Shown: one piece after another, positions 27,222 through 36,652 of the stretch
How the letters are laid out: each line of letters opens with the position of its first letter
Position numbering within the stretch: the first letter of the stretch is position 1
Assembly (NCBI RefSeq): GCF_016861655.1
Contig: NZ_BOLN01000004.1
Coordinates: forward strand, 207,683 to 271,682
Source of the DNA: Levilactobacillus lanxiensis
GTDB taxonomy: Bacteria > Bacillota > Bacilli > Lactobacillales > Lactobacillaceae
Length of the DNA: 64,000 nucleotides
Direction of reading: 5' to 3'
Program-made: the position numbers and the translations under genes
Notes under the pieces: model-generated
The model's database searches: none
What the model saw: only the letters and a program-made list of their open reading frames with translations
What the model was told of the DNA's origin: nothing

Positions 27222-27530
27222 ATGAAAAGTCACGAAACATTTACACTGATCGAGGAAATTACCCGCCTCGATGGCAGTAAATACATGGAAATCAGCGACA
27301 TGGTCCAAAATGGCCGGGCGGAACTAGCGGTGGAGCGCAAGCTGATCAAGCAAGTGCGGATCCTACAGCTAAACATTGCCCACACGCCTCACGTCCAGGC
27401 TTACGAAGACTACGTGAACGAAAATTACACGATGCCAGAAGAGGCCTTCACTGAATTTCAGGAATGGAAACGCACGCCAGAAATGGAAAAGGAAGTTGCG
27501 GCCATTCTCCACGAAAACCATATTGGGTAA
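27222..27530 (+). CDS. Uncharacterised 102-residue soluble protein
   Basis: A small acidic, helical protein (starts MKSHETFTLIEEITRLDG; contains YEDYVNENYTMPEEAFTEF). GCGGAGGCG lies upstream of ATG 27222 and TATAAT at 27188-27193 gives its own promoter. No membrane segment or known motif was recognised. Confidence 0.65.
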   Translation: MKSHETFTLIEEITRLDGSKYMEISDMVQNGRAELAVERKLIKQVRILQLNIAHTPHVQAYEDYVNENYTMPEEAFTEFQEWKRTPEMEKEVAAILHENHIG

Positions 27531-27551
27531 TTTTTAAATTATCTGTTAGCG

Positions 27552-27588
27552 AACCACGTCCTAGTCAATGAGGATGTGGTTTTTTCTT
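27552..27588 (+). terminator. Rho-independent terminator after the 102-residue protein gene
   Basis: AACCACGTCCT and AGGATGTGGTT pair and are followed by TTTTC. Confidence 0.88.
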
Positions 27589-27761
27589 TAGACTGGTTTG
27601 GGGCTAAATCACGCACGGAACTGATGATTGCGGGCAGACGATAGTTAGCCAACTTAGCAAACAAAGCCAGCCAACCATGCGGAGCCCAAGCACTCACAAA
27701 TATGAGACCAACGCTTAGTGACTGACAGTAGGTACGGGATAGAAAAAATGGATCAGCACGG

Positions 27762-27958
27762 ACAGTCTAAGTGACCAGAGGCGGATCAACCTGCCCAGCT
27801 GTGTCGGTGGTCTTGGCTGGAGTCCTTTTCCAGCCTAGCCCACGGGACGACCTTTGAGACCGCCTTTTGGCTCAAAGTCGAGGTGGAAGCCCGGCCCTCA
27901 GGCTGGAACCGGCCCCATAGCAGGTCAGGTTGAATCCGCCGCCGGAAACGGACTGTCA
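27762..27958 (-). repeat. Structured intergenic repeat, long form, copy L2
   Basis: Reverse orientation relative to L1: GTGACCAGAGGCGG, GCTGTGTCGGTGGTC, the arm GGCTGGA/TCCAGCC (27815-27821 and 27829-27835), CTTTGAGACC/GGCTCAAAG, GGCTGGAACC and GCCGCCGG. Terminal arms are weak. It lies about 180 bases upstream of the NEAT operon. Confidence 0.8.
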
Positions 27959-28087
27959 TCGACATCCAATCCAGTTAACCACCCATTTAACCCCAAGGAA
28001 AAACTAATCGGCCTATCAGTCTATAAACAAAATGACAATTTGATTGGCCACAAAATTGTGGTACTCAACCAATAATCGTGCTACTAT

Positions 28088-28101
28088 GAAAGCGGATTCA
28101 T
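28088..28101 (+). promoter_or_regulatory. Candidate cre site upstream of the NEAT operon
   Basis: A segment at about 28087-28101 reads TGAAAGCGGATTCA, close to the CcpA consensus TGWAANCGNTNWCA with one mismatch. No other regulator site (for example a Fur box) was recognised. Confidence 0.4.
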
Positions 28102-28137
28102 AAAAGATTTATAGTTTGTTTTGGGAGGGTTTATTTT

Positions 28138-28869
28138 ATGAAAAAATCTTTAACAATTATGAGTGCCTTATTGATGGTTACCAGTGCGGGTGCCGGCATT
28201 TCCTTGAACCAAGTCACAACGCCAACTGCGACGGCTCAGGCGGCTGCTTTAAATGCGGCTAAACTGGCAAATGGTAAGTACAGCATCACATACAATCTGT
28301 ACAAGACCGGGACCACGACGGCTTCCGAAGCGGCTGGCTACTTCACCACCGCGACGGTTACGGCTAAGAACCAGAAGACTGCCGTGGCGTTGAAGAGCAC
28401 GGCGGCCGCTAACCAGTACCTGGATGCCGTCACGTTAGGTGGTCAGGCGGCTAAGGTCACGAAGGCGGCAACGGGCAATACATACACGTTTAGCAACGTG
28501 AACTTGAAGCAAGACCAAACGATTGGCTTCACGGTCGCCGTTCCGGGCATGCCACAAGCCATGAAGGAAACCGCAACGTTGGCTTTTCAAACCAACACGT
28601 TGAAGGCCACCACGAAGGCGAAGGCTAAGAAGACCGTTAAGCTGAGCACCAAGGCAGTCAAAGCCAAGGCCAAGAAGGTTAGTGGCACGACCACCAAGGG
28701 CGCCAAGGTGACGGTCAAGCACAACAAGACCACGTTAGGCAAGGTCACGACCAAGAAGCAGGCCTACACGGTCAAGCTGAAGAAGGCCGTTAAGAAGAGT
28801 TGGAAGTTGAAGGTCACCGCGACTAAAGCCGGTTATAAGACCGTGACCAAGACCGTAACGGTTAAGTAA
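28138..28869 (+). CDS. Secreted NEAT-domain protein (haem uptake)
   Basis: First gene of an isd-like haem operon. The 243 residues comprise a signal peptide (about 1-37), one NEAT domain (about 42-152; NGKYSITYNLYKTGTT, the lip-region ASEAAGYFTTATV, closing strand KETATLAF) and a very Lys/Thr-rich C-terminal half (about 155-243) resembling an Ig-like KTVKVSGTT module. No sorting signal is present, so it may be released or bound to the wall by charge, like a haemophore. The classical haem-ligating YxxxY pair is not evident (YTFSN). GGGAGG precedes ATG 28138. Confidence 0.82.
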   Translation: MKKSLTIMSALLMVTSAGAGISLNQVTTPTATAQAAALNAAKLANGKYSITYNLYKTGTTTASEAAGYFTTATVTAKNQKTAVALKSTAAANQYLDAVTLGGQAAKVTKAATGNTYTFSNVNLKQDQTIGFTVAVPGMPQAMKETATLAFQTNTLKATTKAKAKKTVKLSTKAVKAKAKKVSGTTTKGAKVTVKHNKTTLGKVTTKKQAYTVKLKKAVKKSWKLKVTATKAGYKTVTKTVTVK

Positions 28870-28876
28870 GTGGAAA

Positions 28877-28908
28877 AATCACTACCGGTTTCGGTGGTGA
28901 TTTTTTGG
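28877..28908 (+). terminator. Hairpin terminator between the first and second NEAT genes
   Basis: AATCACTACC and GGTGGTGATT pair around GGTTTC, followed by TTTT. It may reduce rather than end transcription into the next genes. Confidence 0.75.
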
Positions 28909-28941
28909 TTTTATTTAAAATAAGAAACGGGGGAGCACAAG

Positions 28942-30120
28942 ATGAAACATCTACAGCAATTTTTCCGTGTTATCGCCTGTCTGGTCGTGGGTCTCGTCTT
29001 TCTTGGCTGGACCCAAACGACGGATGGCCATGCCGCGACGTTAAGCAATGGCCTTTATCAAGTTCCCATGAAAATTATCAAGGCGGACAGTAGCGCCACG
29101 TCCGATGCCAATCAGTTCTTTGGTAAAACGGCCGTGGTTCGCGTGAATCACGCTCAGGTGACGGTTCTGATCACCTCGAATGGCGCCAAGTACATTAAGA
29201 AGATGATCGTGGCTGACCAAGCCGTGACGCTGGTCAAAACGGTGGATCAACAGGCGTTGTATCAATTTAATCTGACGGCCCAGACCAGTCCGCTGACCAC
29301 GGCCTTTAGCCTGACGACGCCGATGGGGGCCATGAAGGAACAGGCCCGCCTGACCCTGAACTGGGCCCAGGCCAAATCCGTCAGCGCAAGTGTCGCGACC
29401 ACGGACTTAATTGCCCAGGCCGAAACGTTTGCCAAGGCCAATGCCAGCAGTCAGAGGGCTTCCGTAACCGTGCCGAAGACGACCAAAGCTAAGACCGCCA
29501 CCTCAACGGCTAAAAAGACGACAGCGGCCACCGAATACTGGCGCTACCAAGTCTTACAGGGCAGTAAAATGACCAAGTCCGAGGCCAATCAATACTACAC
29601 GGATGTGGCGACCGTGACGCCGAAGAGCACCGGGTATCAGGTCACGCTCCATGTGAAATACGCCAAGTCCCTGAAGCTCGGGGCCCGGGCGGTCGTGCCT
29701 AAGCGCATCAACGGCGCACAGCCACAAAACGTGACGTACGGTCAGAGTGGTCGGAACTATACCATGAGTTATACCTTTTCCGTGGCGAAACGGTCCGCGT
29801 TGACCCAGAAATTGATTCCGGGTCGGATTCACGTGACGGTGCCTGCCATGAACATCAGTCAGACGTTCCCGATTCGTTTCCGTTTTGCCCGGAGTGGGGC
29901 GGCTGATCAGGCAGCGGCCGCGACGGTTGCGGCGTTGCCACATACCACCGTGACCGCAGCCAGCGCTAGTGCCAGTCCAACGGCCACGTCGACCGCGACC
30001 AAGTCGCATCAGGCAACACTGCCACCAACGGGTGAAGCCTCGAACAACTGGGCCGTCCTGGGTCTCGTGGGGTTAGCGCTCGGCGGATTCATTTGGCGAG
30101 GAGGTCGCGCGCATGTCTAA
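28942..30120 (+). CDS. Sortase-anchored protein with two NEAT domains
   Basis: A 392-residue wall protein: signal peptide (about 1-34), NEAT 1 (about 35-140), Ala/Thr/Lys linker, NEAT 2 (about 193-313), then an LPPTG sorting signal (about 357) with a hydrophobic stretch and basic tail. NEAT 2 keeps the haem-binding features SKMTKSEANQYY and the ligand pair YTMSY (YxxxY); NEAT 1 has YQFNL instead, so only NEAT 2 is likely to coordinate haem by tyrosine. It overlaps the next gene by 8 bases. Likely receives haem at the surface. Confidence 0.87.
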   Translation: MKHLQQFFRVIACLVVGLVFLGWTQTTDGHAATLSNGLYQVPMKIIKADSSATSDANQFFGKTAVVRVNHAQVTVLITSNGAKYIKKMIVADQAVTLVKTVDQQALYQFNLTAQTSPLTTAFSLTTPMGAMKEQARLTLNWAQAKSVSASVATTDLIAQAETFAKANASSQRASVTVPKTTKAKTATSTAKKTTAATEYWRYQVLQGSKMTKSEANQYYTDVATVTPKSTGYQVTLHVKYAKSLKLGARAVVPKRINGAQPQNVTYGQSGRNYTMSYTFSVAKRSALTQKLIPGRIHVTVPAMNISQTFPIRFRFARSGAADQAAAATVAALPHTTVTAASASASPTATSTATKSHQATLPPTGEASNNWAVLGLVGLALGGFIWRGGRAHV

Positions 30121-30913
30121 AGGCTTACGCAGTCTCATGCTAGCCATCCTGGTGACTATCGCTGTCTGGTTCCTGCCCACAGCGACAGCGGCCCATGCCC
30201 AATCACTGGACTATTCGGCGCTCAAATACGGGACCAATCAAACCTCGATGGCCAGTGGGTACTTTGTCCATCCGGCCAAGGTGACGGTGAAAAATCACGC
30301 CTACGTGGTCACCATGGACATTAAAACGGCCAAGAAGTTAACCAGTTGGCCGGTAAAAGTCTTAGAAGTTGATGGGCAATCACCCGAAAATGTCCGCAAG
30401 GTCAAGGATTCAGCGGGCAATTCCCATCTGTATTACAGCTTTACCACCACGAATTTGAAACGTGCGGTAAACGCGAAGCTATCAATCTATGTGCCGGACG
30501 TGTACAAGGCCAAGCACCTGATCACCTTTAAGTTTAAGACGGGGAATTTACCGGCCTTGAATCAACAGACGACCACGACACGGGCGAAGCGGACCCAGTC
30601 CAGTGCGGCGGCAAGTTCCACGGCCAAACCGGCGACCACTAGCGCATCATCGTCGGCAGCCACCGCGTCTAAAGCGTCATCGCAGGCTAAGAGCAGTTCC
30701 ACGAAAGCAAAGAACCAGGCTAAGTCATCAGCCAAAGCCAAGTCCAGTCAGTCTACCAGTAGCCAATCGTCCAGCAGTGCCGACAGTCAATCGGCCACTA
30801 GTGCGGACCAGCTACCGGCGCACCAGACCCATTGGGGCGCGCTGATTGGCGGCGTGGTGGCCATCGTTGTCTTAGTCGGTGGCGGCAGTTGGTGGTACTT
30901 TGGCCGACACTAG
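30113..30913 (+). CDS. Membrane-anchored NEAT-domain protein
   Basis: A 266-residue protein with a signal peptide (about 1-29), one NEAT domain (about 30-148; SMASGYFVHPAKVTV lip and LYYSFTTTN strand), a long Ser/Ala/Lys-rich spacer (about 155-235) and a C-terminal membrane helix (GGVVAIVVLVGGGSWWYF). It lacks an LPXTG motif. In an isd-like relay it would pass haem from the wall protein to the ABC importer. The start overlaps the previous gene by 8 bases. Confidence 0.83.
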   Translation: MSKGLRSLMLAILVTIAVWFLPTATAAHAQSLDYSALKYGTNQTSMASGYFVHPAKVTVKNHAYVVTMDIKTAKKLTSWPVKVLEVDGQSPENVRKVKDSAGNSHLYYSFTTTNLKRAVNAKLSIYVPDVYKAKHLITFKFKTGNLPALNQQTTTTRAKRTQSSAAASSTAKPATTSASSSAATASKASSQAKSSSTKAKNQAKSSAKAKSSQSTSSQSSSSADSQSATSADQLPAHQTHWGALIGGVVAIVVLVGGGSWWYFGRH

Positions 30914-30926
30914 GAGGTAAGTGCAC

Positions 30927-31820
30927 ATGCAAAATCCAAGAAAAATCGGCCTGATCACGTTGGCCGTTTTGGTGGTGCTGGGCCTCGCCGGTGGCGGCAT
31001 TGCCTGGCAACAGCAACGTCAGAAGCAAAGCCAGCCACGCATCGTGGCAACGACGGTCGCTATCGTTCAGATTGCGGACAAACTCCATTTACCCCTGGTG
31101 GGCGTGCCAACGACGGCTAATAAGTTGCCACAACGGTATCGCCAGGTCACCAAGGTGGGGAGCCCGATGAATCCCAGTGTGGAAAAGATTGCGGCGTTGA
31201 AACCGACCGTCGTGTATTCCGTGACGACGTTGGACGACCAATTTGGCAAAGCCTTCAAGGCCCAACACGTGACGCCACACTTTTTAGATTTAACCAGCGT
31301 GGGCCATTTACAGAAAACGTTGACGCAGCTGGGCAAGCGGTACGACCGCCAGGCGGCTGCGGCGAAGCAAAATAGGCTGATCAATCAAGCCAAACAGCGG
31401 GCAACGGCACGCGCGCGTCACCGGCAACAGCCCCGAGTTTTGGTATTAATGGGACTGCCCGGTGCGTCTTACATGGTGGCCACCAATCGCTCGTACGTGG
31501 GGGACCTGGTGCGCCTGGCCGGAGGGCAAAACGTCTTTACCAGTCGCACACAGGAGTATCAAGCACCTAACGACGAGGCCATTCAGAAGGCGAATCCACA
31601 GGTCATTTTACGCCTAGAGCACGCGATGCCCAGCATGGTGACCCAGCAGTTTAATCACGAATTCAAGAGTAATGCCATGTGGGCGCAGACGGCGGCGGTC
31701 AAGTACCACCGCGTCTATGACCTACAGGAGCCGACCTTTGACGCGACCGCGAACATGCGGGTCGCCACGGCGCTCAAACAGGTCAGCCAGTGGCTGTATC
31801 CGAAGGGGGCGGCCGCATGA
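30927..31820 (+). CDS. Haem ABC transporter substrate-binding protein (IsdE-like)
   Basis: A 297-residue periplasmic-binding protein of the PeripBP_2 (TroA/BtuF) fold, with typical segments RIVATTVAIVQIADKLHL, EKIAALKPTVVYSV and NPQVILRLEHAMP. Family members deliver haem, siderophore or cobalamin; the NEAT neighbours point to haem. It is odd in lacking a lipobox cysteine: the N terminus (KIGLITLAVLVVLGLAGGGI) looks like an uncleaved membrane anchor. ATG 30927 is 9 bases after AGGAGG (30912-30917); GTG 30921 is too close. Confidence 0.85.
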   Translation: MQNPRKIGLITLAVLVVLGLAGGGIAWQQQRQKQSQPRIVATTVAIVQIADKLHLPLVGVPTTANKLPQRYRQVTKVGSPMNPSVEKIAALKPTVVYSVTTLDDQFGKAFKAQHVTPHFLDLTSVGHLQKTLTQLGKRYDRQAAAAKQNRLINQAKQRATARARHRQQPRVLVLMGLPGASYMVATNRSYVGDLVRLAGGQNVFTSRTQEYQAPNDEAIQKANPQVILRLEHAMPSMVTQQFNHEFKSNAMWAQTAAVKYHRVYDLQEPTFDATANMRVATALKQVSQWLYPKGAAA

Positions 31821-32785
31821 CCAAACATGCTGGCTGGTGGTACGGTGGCGTGCTCGCGCTGCTGGTGCTGACCAGCCTGATTGCGCTCATGGCCGGCACG
31901 GAATGGCTGGGACTGTCTCAAGTCACGTGGGCGGTAAGCCATCCGGCCAGCCGCGCCTTCGTGACGATTTTTTCACTCCGACTACCGCGGATTCTGAGCA
32001 GTCTCATCTGTGGCGGGAGTCTGGCGGTTGCCGGTGCACTGTTCCAGGCCGTCTTCCGCAATCCCATTGCCGACCCCAGTATCTTAGGGATTAGCTCCGC
32101 TGCCGATTTCTTTAAACTGGGTGGGGCACTCCTCTTACCCTGGCTACCCGGTCGCAACTGGCTAATGGCGCTGGTCGGTGGGCTGATTGCCCTGACCATC
32201 CTGACCAGTGGCCGGGCGCTGACCGACCCTTACCGATTGATCATCGTGGGGGTGGCGCTCGATGCCACCTTTGTCGGCCTGCAACAGCTGTTGAGCAGTG
32301 GGGCCGCTGCGGTGAGCCACAGCACGTTTAACGGGTTGACCTGGAGCGATACCGCCACCTTGCTCGGCCTGGGCGTCGTGGGGCTCGTGGCGGCCCTGAT
32401 ACTGGCACCCTGGGCGAACTATTTAAAATTAACGGATAGTGCGTTGAAAAATGTGGGCGTGCCGGTCAACGTGCTCCGCTGGACGTTGCTGTTACTGGGG
32501 ATGTACCTGGCCGTCAGCGTGACGGCGGTAGTTGGCACGATTCCCTTTGTCGGCATCGTGATCCCCAACGTGGCGCGGCGGCTAGTCGGCCACGATTACC
32601 AAACCGTGCTCCCATTCTCCATGCTCGCGGGGGCCTGGCTGATGCTCGCCGCCGATACGCTGGGACGAACGGTCATCGTGCCCAGCGAGATTTCTGCGGC
32701 AACCATGATGGCCGTGATCGGTGGGCCATTTGTCATTATTCTCTTACAACGGGGGCGAGGATTTCATGGAATGTCAACACGTTAG
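31817..32785 (+). CDS. FecCD-type haem ABC transporter permease
   Basis: A 322-residue integral membrane permease with about nine or ten helices and the FecCD signatures FSLRLPRILSSLICGG, GALFQAVFRNPIADPSILG and GTIPFVGIVIPNVARRLVGHD. ATG 31817 overlaps the previous stop (ATGA). It pairs with the downstream ATPase to form the importer. Confidence 0.92.
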   Translation: MTKHAGWWYGGVLALLVLTSLIALMAGTEWLGLSQVTWAVSHPASRAFVTIFSLRLPRILSSLICGGSLAVAGALFQAVFRNPIADPSILGISSAADFFKLGGALLLPWLPGRNWLMALVGGLIALTILTSGRALTDPYRLIIVGVALDATFVGLQQLLSSGAAAVSHSTFNGLTWSDTATLLGLGVVGLVAALILAPWANYLKLTDSALKNVGVPVNVLRWTLLLLGMYLAVSVTAVVGTIPFVGIVIPNVARRLVGHDYQTVLPFSMLAGAWLMLAADTLGRTVIVPSEISAATMMAVIGGPFVIILLQRGRGFHGMSTR

Positions 32786-33524
32786 CTATCAGTATCCTCG
32801 CCAAACTCGCGGCCTGAGTGACCTGACGGGGGTCTTTCCACCAGAACAGGTCACGACGATCATTGGGCCCAACGGTGCGGGCAAGTCCACGCTGCTCCAG
32901 CTATTGGCGCGGCGGCTACCGGCACAGGCGGGACAGGTCGTGTTAAATGAACAGCCGTTGAATCAATTGAGCACCAGGCAGTTGGCCCAACAAGTGGCCA
33001 TGGTGACGCAACATCATCAGCTGTACGACGAGCTGACGGTGCGGGAGGTCGTGGCGACGGGCCGCTTGCCGTATCACGGGTTGTTGCAGGCGGTCCCGGC
33101 AAACGAGGTGACGCCATACTTAGACATGGCGGGGCTGACCTCGCTGGCCGATGAGCTGATTCAAGACCTCTCTGGGGGCCAACAGCAGCGTGCCTGGTTG
33201 GCCGCGGCTCTGGCTCAGGAACCGGTCGTGCTCCTGCTGGATGAGCCGACGACCTACCTCGACGTGCATTACCAGCAACAGTTGATGACGCAGTTGCGCC
33301 AGTTGGCGGCCAAGGGCCTGACGGTGATCCAGGTGCTCCACGACATTAACCAGGCCTTTCGCGTGAGTGATTGGCTGTGGCTGTTGCAGGACGGCCAGCT
33401 GGTCGCCAGTGGCACCCCGGATGATCTCCGCGATGCTAAGCTGTTAGGCCGGACGTTTGCCACGCCGATTGAGATTGTGACAGTGCCGCATCTGGGGCCT
33501 TATATTGTTCAGCTGCCGGATTAA
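32766..33524 (+). CDS. Haem/iron-type ABC transporter ATP-binding protein
   Basis: A 252-residue ATPase of the FepC/HmuV type: Walker A GPNGAGKSTLLQ, Q-loop region VTQHHQLYDELTV, signature [12 protein letters not shown], Walker B VLLLDEPTTYLD and switch VLHDINQAF. It overlaps the permease gene by 20 bases. This completes a six-gene operon ended by a terminator. Confidence 0.93.
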   Translation: MECQHVSYQYPRQTRGLSDLTGVFPPEQVTTIIGPNGAGKSTLLQLLARRLPAQAGQVVLNEQPLNQLSTRQLAQQVAMVTQHHQLYDELTVREVVATGRLPYHGLLQAVPANEVTPYLDMAGLTSLADELIQDLSGGQQQRAWLAAALAQEPVVLLLDEPTTYLDVHYQQQLMTQLRQLAAKGLTVIQVLHDINQAFRVSDWLWLLQDGQLVASGTPDDLRDAKLLGRTFATPIEIVTVPHLGPYIVQLPD

Positions 33525-33541
33525 AGACTAATAAAATTTTT

Positions 33542-33571
33542 GGCGTCTCTGCTGTGACAGAGGCGCTTTTT
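33542..33571 (+). terminator. Terminator of the haem-uptake operon
   Basis: GCGTCTCTG and CAGAGGCGC close CTGTGA, followed by TTTTT. Confidence 0.9.
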
Positions 33572-33986
33572 ATCGGCCAGACATAATAGGAAAGCCTGTT
33601 TTTGGGGACATGAAAGCTAACAACAAGCAAACTATAATGATTGATAGACTTTATGTGATTGGCGTAAATAATTTAAACGGCTTTGGTATTTAATCTTGCT
33701 TTTAGTTTAGGGGAAGTTCATTATTGGAATTAACTTAGTGTCAATTTTCAACTGATAGGACGTTCATGAATTCAGGATAGAAAGCTCGTGGGGACAGCAT
33801 TTTAACTGAACATTGGCAAAATTCACGTGTTCATGTGAATTTCTTATCAATTTCAATTTATATCCATGAGACTAAAATTGTGAGCTTGGCGCATACGCAG
33901 CTGAAGCCAGGGAAATCCTGTTCAAAATTTGATTCAGATTTGGCTATACATAGTGGATTAATAAAAATGATTAGGGGTACAGGGGA
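33572..33986. other. AT-rich intergenic region without a recognised gene
   Basis: No open frame with a ribosome binding site and no stable hairpin was recognised. Base composition drops sharply here and stays low through the lipoprotein cluster, so this is the likely left boundary of an acquired segment. It presumably holds the promoter of the first lipoprotein gene. Confidence 0.5.
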
Positions 33987-35216
33987 ATGAAGAAAACGGT
34001 ATTGTTAGGCTTGACAGTATTGGGGTTACTGACGGGGGGGTGTGCGACTCAGAATAATCAAGCTAATAGAGCTTCTGCCAGCAGTGATAGCAACAGTCCA
34101 AAAAGGAAGCAGACCGTATCTAAAACTCTTCCAATTGGTCAAATTATTTCTTCGGAGAAGATGGATCCTGATGTTGCGTACAAGGTAACCAATAAAAAGG
34201 CTAAATTTTATGATAGTTTGAAAGTCTTTGGGAAAAAGAGTGGCATATTTTCAGACTATGAGACAGTTCATGGGGCCAATCTAATTTTGGGGGCTACGGA
34301 AAAATATGTGACGGCAGATAATACATATTATCATGTGGTTAACTATCAATCTGGTGGGTTTGAAAATTCAATTTCGCCAGAGGGTTCTTCAGACTATAAC
34401 GACGAAGCGGATAATGGTTATGTTAAGGCTAGTGATTTAACTAAATTTTCAACAGTTAAGTCACAGTGGACCTATCAGAAAAAGCAGCCTTACTACGTGG
34501 CAGACGCTTGTAATAATCGTATTTGGAACCGGCCAGCATATACGGTTCACTACACTTATGTGAATCACGTGTTTGATCGACTTTCAACGACACAACTGTA
34601 TGCAACTAAGGAACTGATTAAGCACACTGGCTCACATTATGTGTATCTTGAAACGGCTAAAGGTAAGCAGTTAGGCTGGGTTTACAAAACACCTAAGGTC
34701 TTGATTGCTGGGAAGTATTGTGATCCTGGAAAGCAATTATTAAAGCCAAAGAAACATGAAAAAATGGTACAGAAAATTCAGAGTAAAAAATCGACTAAGA
34801 ATCGTGTAGGTGTTAACGACAGTCTTTCTATGCAACAACGGGTTTATCTTGTCCGAAATAGAAAGCATCAGTTGACGAGTGTTTTAGTGATGGGAATGGA
34901 TAATCGGCCTGTGAAGTTAACTGTCCATAATGGACAAGTGACCAAACTCAGTAACTATACGTATCGGCGAAAACCTTGGAAAATTGTAACCAGCAAGAAA
35001 AAATTACGAACGCATTATCGGGCGGAGCATGCTTATATCGATACTGATATTGCTGAAACAACTTTCTACTCTAAGAAGAGTAAAAAATTAGCGATGGTTG
35101 AGACAATTGGTTATGACGGTATTGCACATGCGATTGTTTATCGAAATGGCCGGGTATCATTCAAGACTCATGTGTATAAGAATGTTATTACCTATCCGTT
35201 GGCCGATTTTAAGTAG
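33987..35216 (+). CDS. Tandem-paralogue lipoprotein 1
   Basis: First of five related secreted lipoproteins (409 residues). Signal peptide with lipobox LTGGC (Cys near residue 20), a Ser-rich stretch, then a conserved body: KFYDSLKVFGKKSG, a GW/SH3-like segment around YYHVVNYQSGGF with GYVKASDL, QPYYVADACNNRIWNRP, FDRLSTTQLYATKEL, a second module with YVYLETAKGKQLGWVYK, then VMGMDNRP, YTYRRKPWK and a C-terminal IVYRNGRVSFKTH. Function unknown; the SH3-like parts suggest wall or teichoic-acid contact. Codon use is far more AT-rich than flanking genes. Confidence 0.85.
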   Translation: MKKTVLLGLTVLGLLTGGCATQNNQANRASASSDSNSPKRKQTVSKTLPIGQIISSEKMDPDVAYKVTNKKAKFYDSLKVFGKKSGIFSDYETVHGANLILGATEKYVTADNTYYHVVNYQSGGFENSISPEGSSDYNDEADNGYVKASDLTKFSTVKSQWTYQKKQPYYVADACNNRIWNRPAYTVHYTYVNHVFDRLSTTQLYATKELIKHTGSHYVYLETAKGKQLGWVYKTPKVLIAGKYCDPGKQLLKPKKHEKMVQKIQSKKSTKNRVGVNDSLSMQQRVYLVRNRKHQLTSVLVMGMDNRPVKLTVHNGQVTKLSNYTYRRKPWKIVTSKKKLRTHYRAEHAYIDTDIAETTFYSKKSKKLAMVETIGYDGIAHAIVYRNGRVSFKTHVYKNVITYPLADFK

Positions 35217-35295
35217 TCATGTTCTTATGGAGTGGGTAGTTGTCATTAAGTCACAATCAATTAGTGGCTTAAGAATGTGGACAAAGGGAGCAATA

Positions 35296-36525
35296 ATGAT
35301 GAAACGAAAGACGTTCATGATTTTAGCTATGTTGGGTATATCAATAGCTGGCTGTACAAACAATGAATCTCACGAAAAGGTAGCTTCTGCTAGTAGCTCC
35401 TCAAGTAAGGTCAGCAACTCGTCAAAGTCATCGTCGAAGGTTGCTCTACCTGTAGGTAAAATCATTTCACGTAAGAAAATGAATGTTGATGATGCGTATA
35501 AGGTATCGAATAAGAAAGCAATCTTTTATCGAAACCTCAAAGAGTTTGGTAAGAAGTCCGGTTTTTATTCAGACTATGAAACGGTTCACGGTTCGGATTT
35601 AACTTTAGGGGTCTCTGAAAAAATTGTGACCACCAAAGGTGTCTATTTCCACATGGTTAACTATCTTTCAGGCGGGTTTGAGAATGATGTGACACCTGCT
35701 GAAGAAAATAAGGCGTACGAAGATCAGGGTTACATTCAGGCCGATTATGTTAAACCGATAAAAACGGTGACCCAATCATGGACTTACGCTCACAGACAAC
35801 CGTACTATTTAGCCTACCCATGCAATCATCGGATTTGGACGAGACCAGCTTATACGGTCCACTACACGTACATTTCCCATACCTTTGACCGGTTATCACA
35901 CACGCAGTTGTATGCGACTAAAGAATTGGTCAAACGCAACGGTTCACACTACTCGTATTTGGAGACGGCGCACCGAAAATTGGGGTGGGTTTATAAATCA
36001 CCAAAGGTCCTAGTCAAAGGGAAGTTTGTGGATCCAGGTAAGCAGTTACTTAATAAGAAAAAGAGCGAGAAATTACAATCACATGTGCAATCAGTAAAAT
36101 CCACTAAGAGTCGTGTGGGAATTAATGATAGCTTATCCATGCAGCAGCGGGCCTACATTGTCAAAAATAAGCAGGGAAAAATCGTACGGGTATTGGTTAT
36201 GGGGATGGATAACCGACCAACTAAAGTCACCTTTAAGAATGGCCAAGCAACTAAGCTGATTAGCTATACGTATCGGCGTAAACCATGGAAGACAACTACA
36301 AGCCAAAAGAAATTACGACACTCTTTCTGGGCACACCATATTTACATTGATACGCCAACGACCAAGACAATCTTCTATTCTCAAAAAAGCAAGAAGCTTT
36401 TGATGAATAAAACGATTGGGTCAGATGGGATGGCAACGACAACCATTTATCGGAACGGTACAGTTAAATTTATGACCCATCCATATAAAGAAATCATTAC
36501 TTACCGATATGCTAGATTCAAGTAA
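35296..36525 (+). CDS. Tandem-paralogue lipoprotein 2
   Basis: A 409-residue paralogue with lipobox SIAGC and a Ser/Lys-rich linker. All family landmarks are kept: KIISRKKMNVDDAYKVSN, SGFYSDYETVHG, FDRLSHTQLYATKEL, KLGWVYKSPKVL, VMGMDNRP and YTYRRKPWK. ATG 35296 and ATG 35299 are both possible after AGGGAG; a much longer frame from 35098 overlaps lipoprotein 1 and is not credible. Closest to lipoprotein 1 by these motifs. Confidence 0.84.
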   Translation: MMKRKTFMILAMLGISIAGCTNNESHEKVASASSSSSKVSNSSKSSSKVALPVGKIISRKKMNVDDAYKVSNKKAIFYRNLKEFGKKSGFYSDYETVHGSDLTLGVSEKIVTTKGVYFHMVNYLSGGFENDVTPAEENKAYEDQGYIQADYVKPIKTVTQSWTYAHRQPYYLAYPCNHRIWTRPAYTVHYTYISHTFDRLSHTQLYATKELVKRNGSHYSYLETAHRKLGWVYKSPKVLVKGKFVDPGKQLLNKKKSEKLQSHVQSVKSTKSRVGINDSLSMQQRAYIVKNKQGKIVRVLVMGMDNRPTKVTFKNGQATKLISYTYRRKPWKTTTSQKKLRHSFWAHHIYIDTPTTKTIFYSQKSKKLLMNKTIGSDGMATTTIYRNGTVKFMTHPYKEIITYRYARFK

Positions 36526-36652
36526 CCAGTCTCTGGACTTGAGGTGGTGCATTATCCATATTAGAAGGGGTGAGTCTGACAGATTCAGGTAGAGGATACA
36601 TGGTATTTAACCGTGTAGCAGAAACGGCCCAATCAAAGGGGAGTATCAAGTG

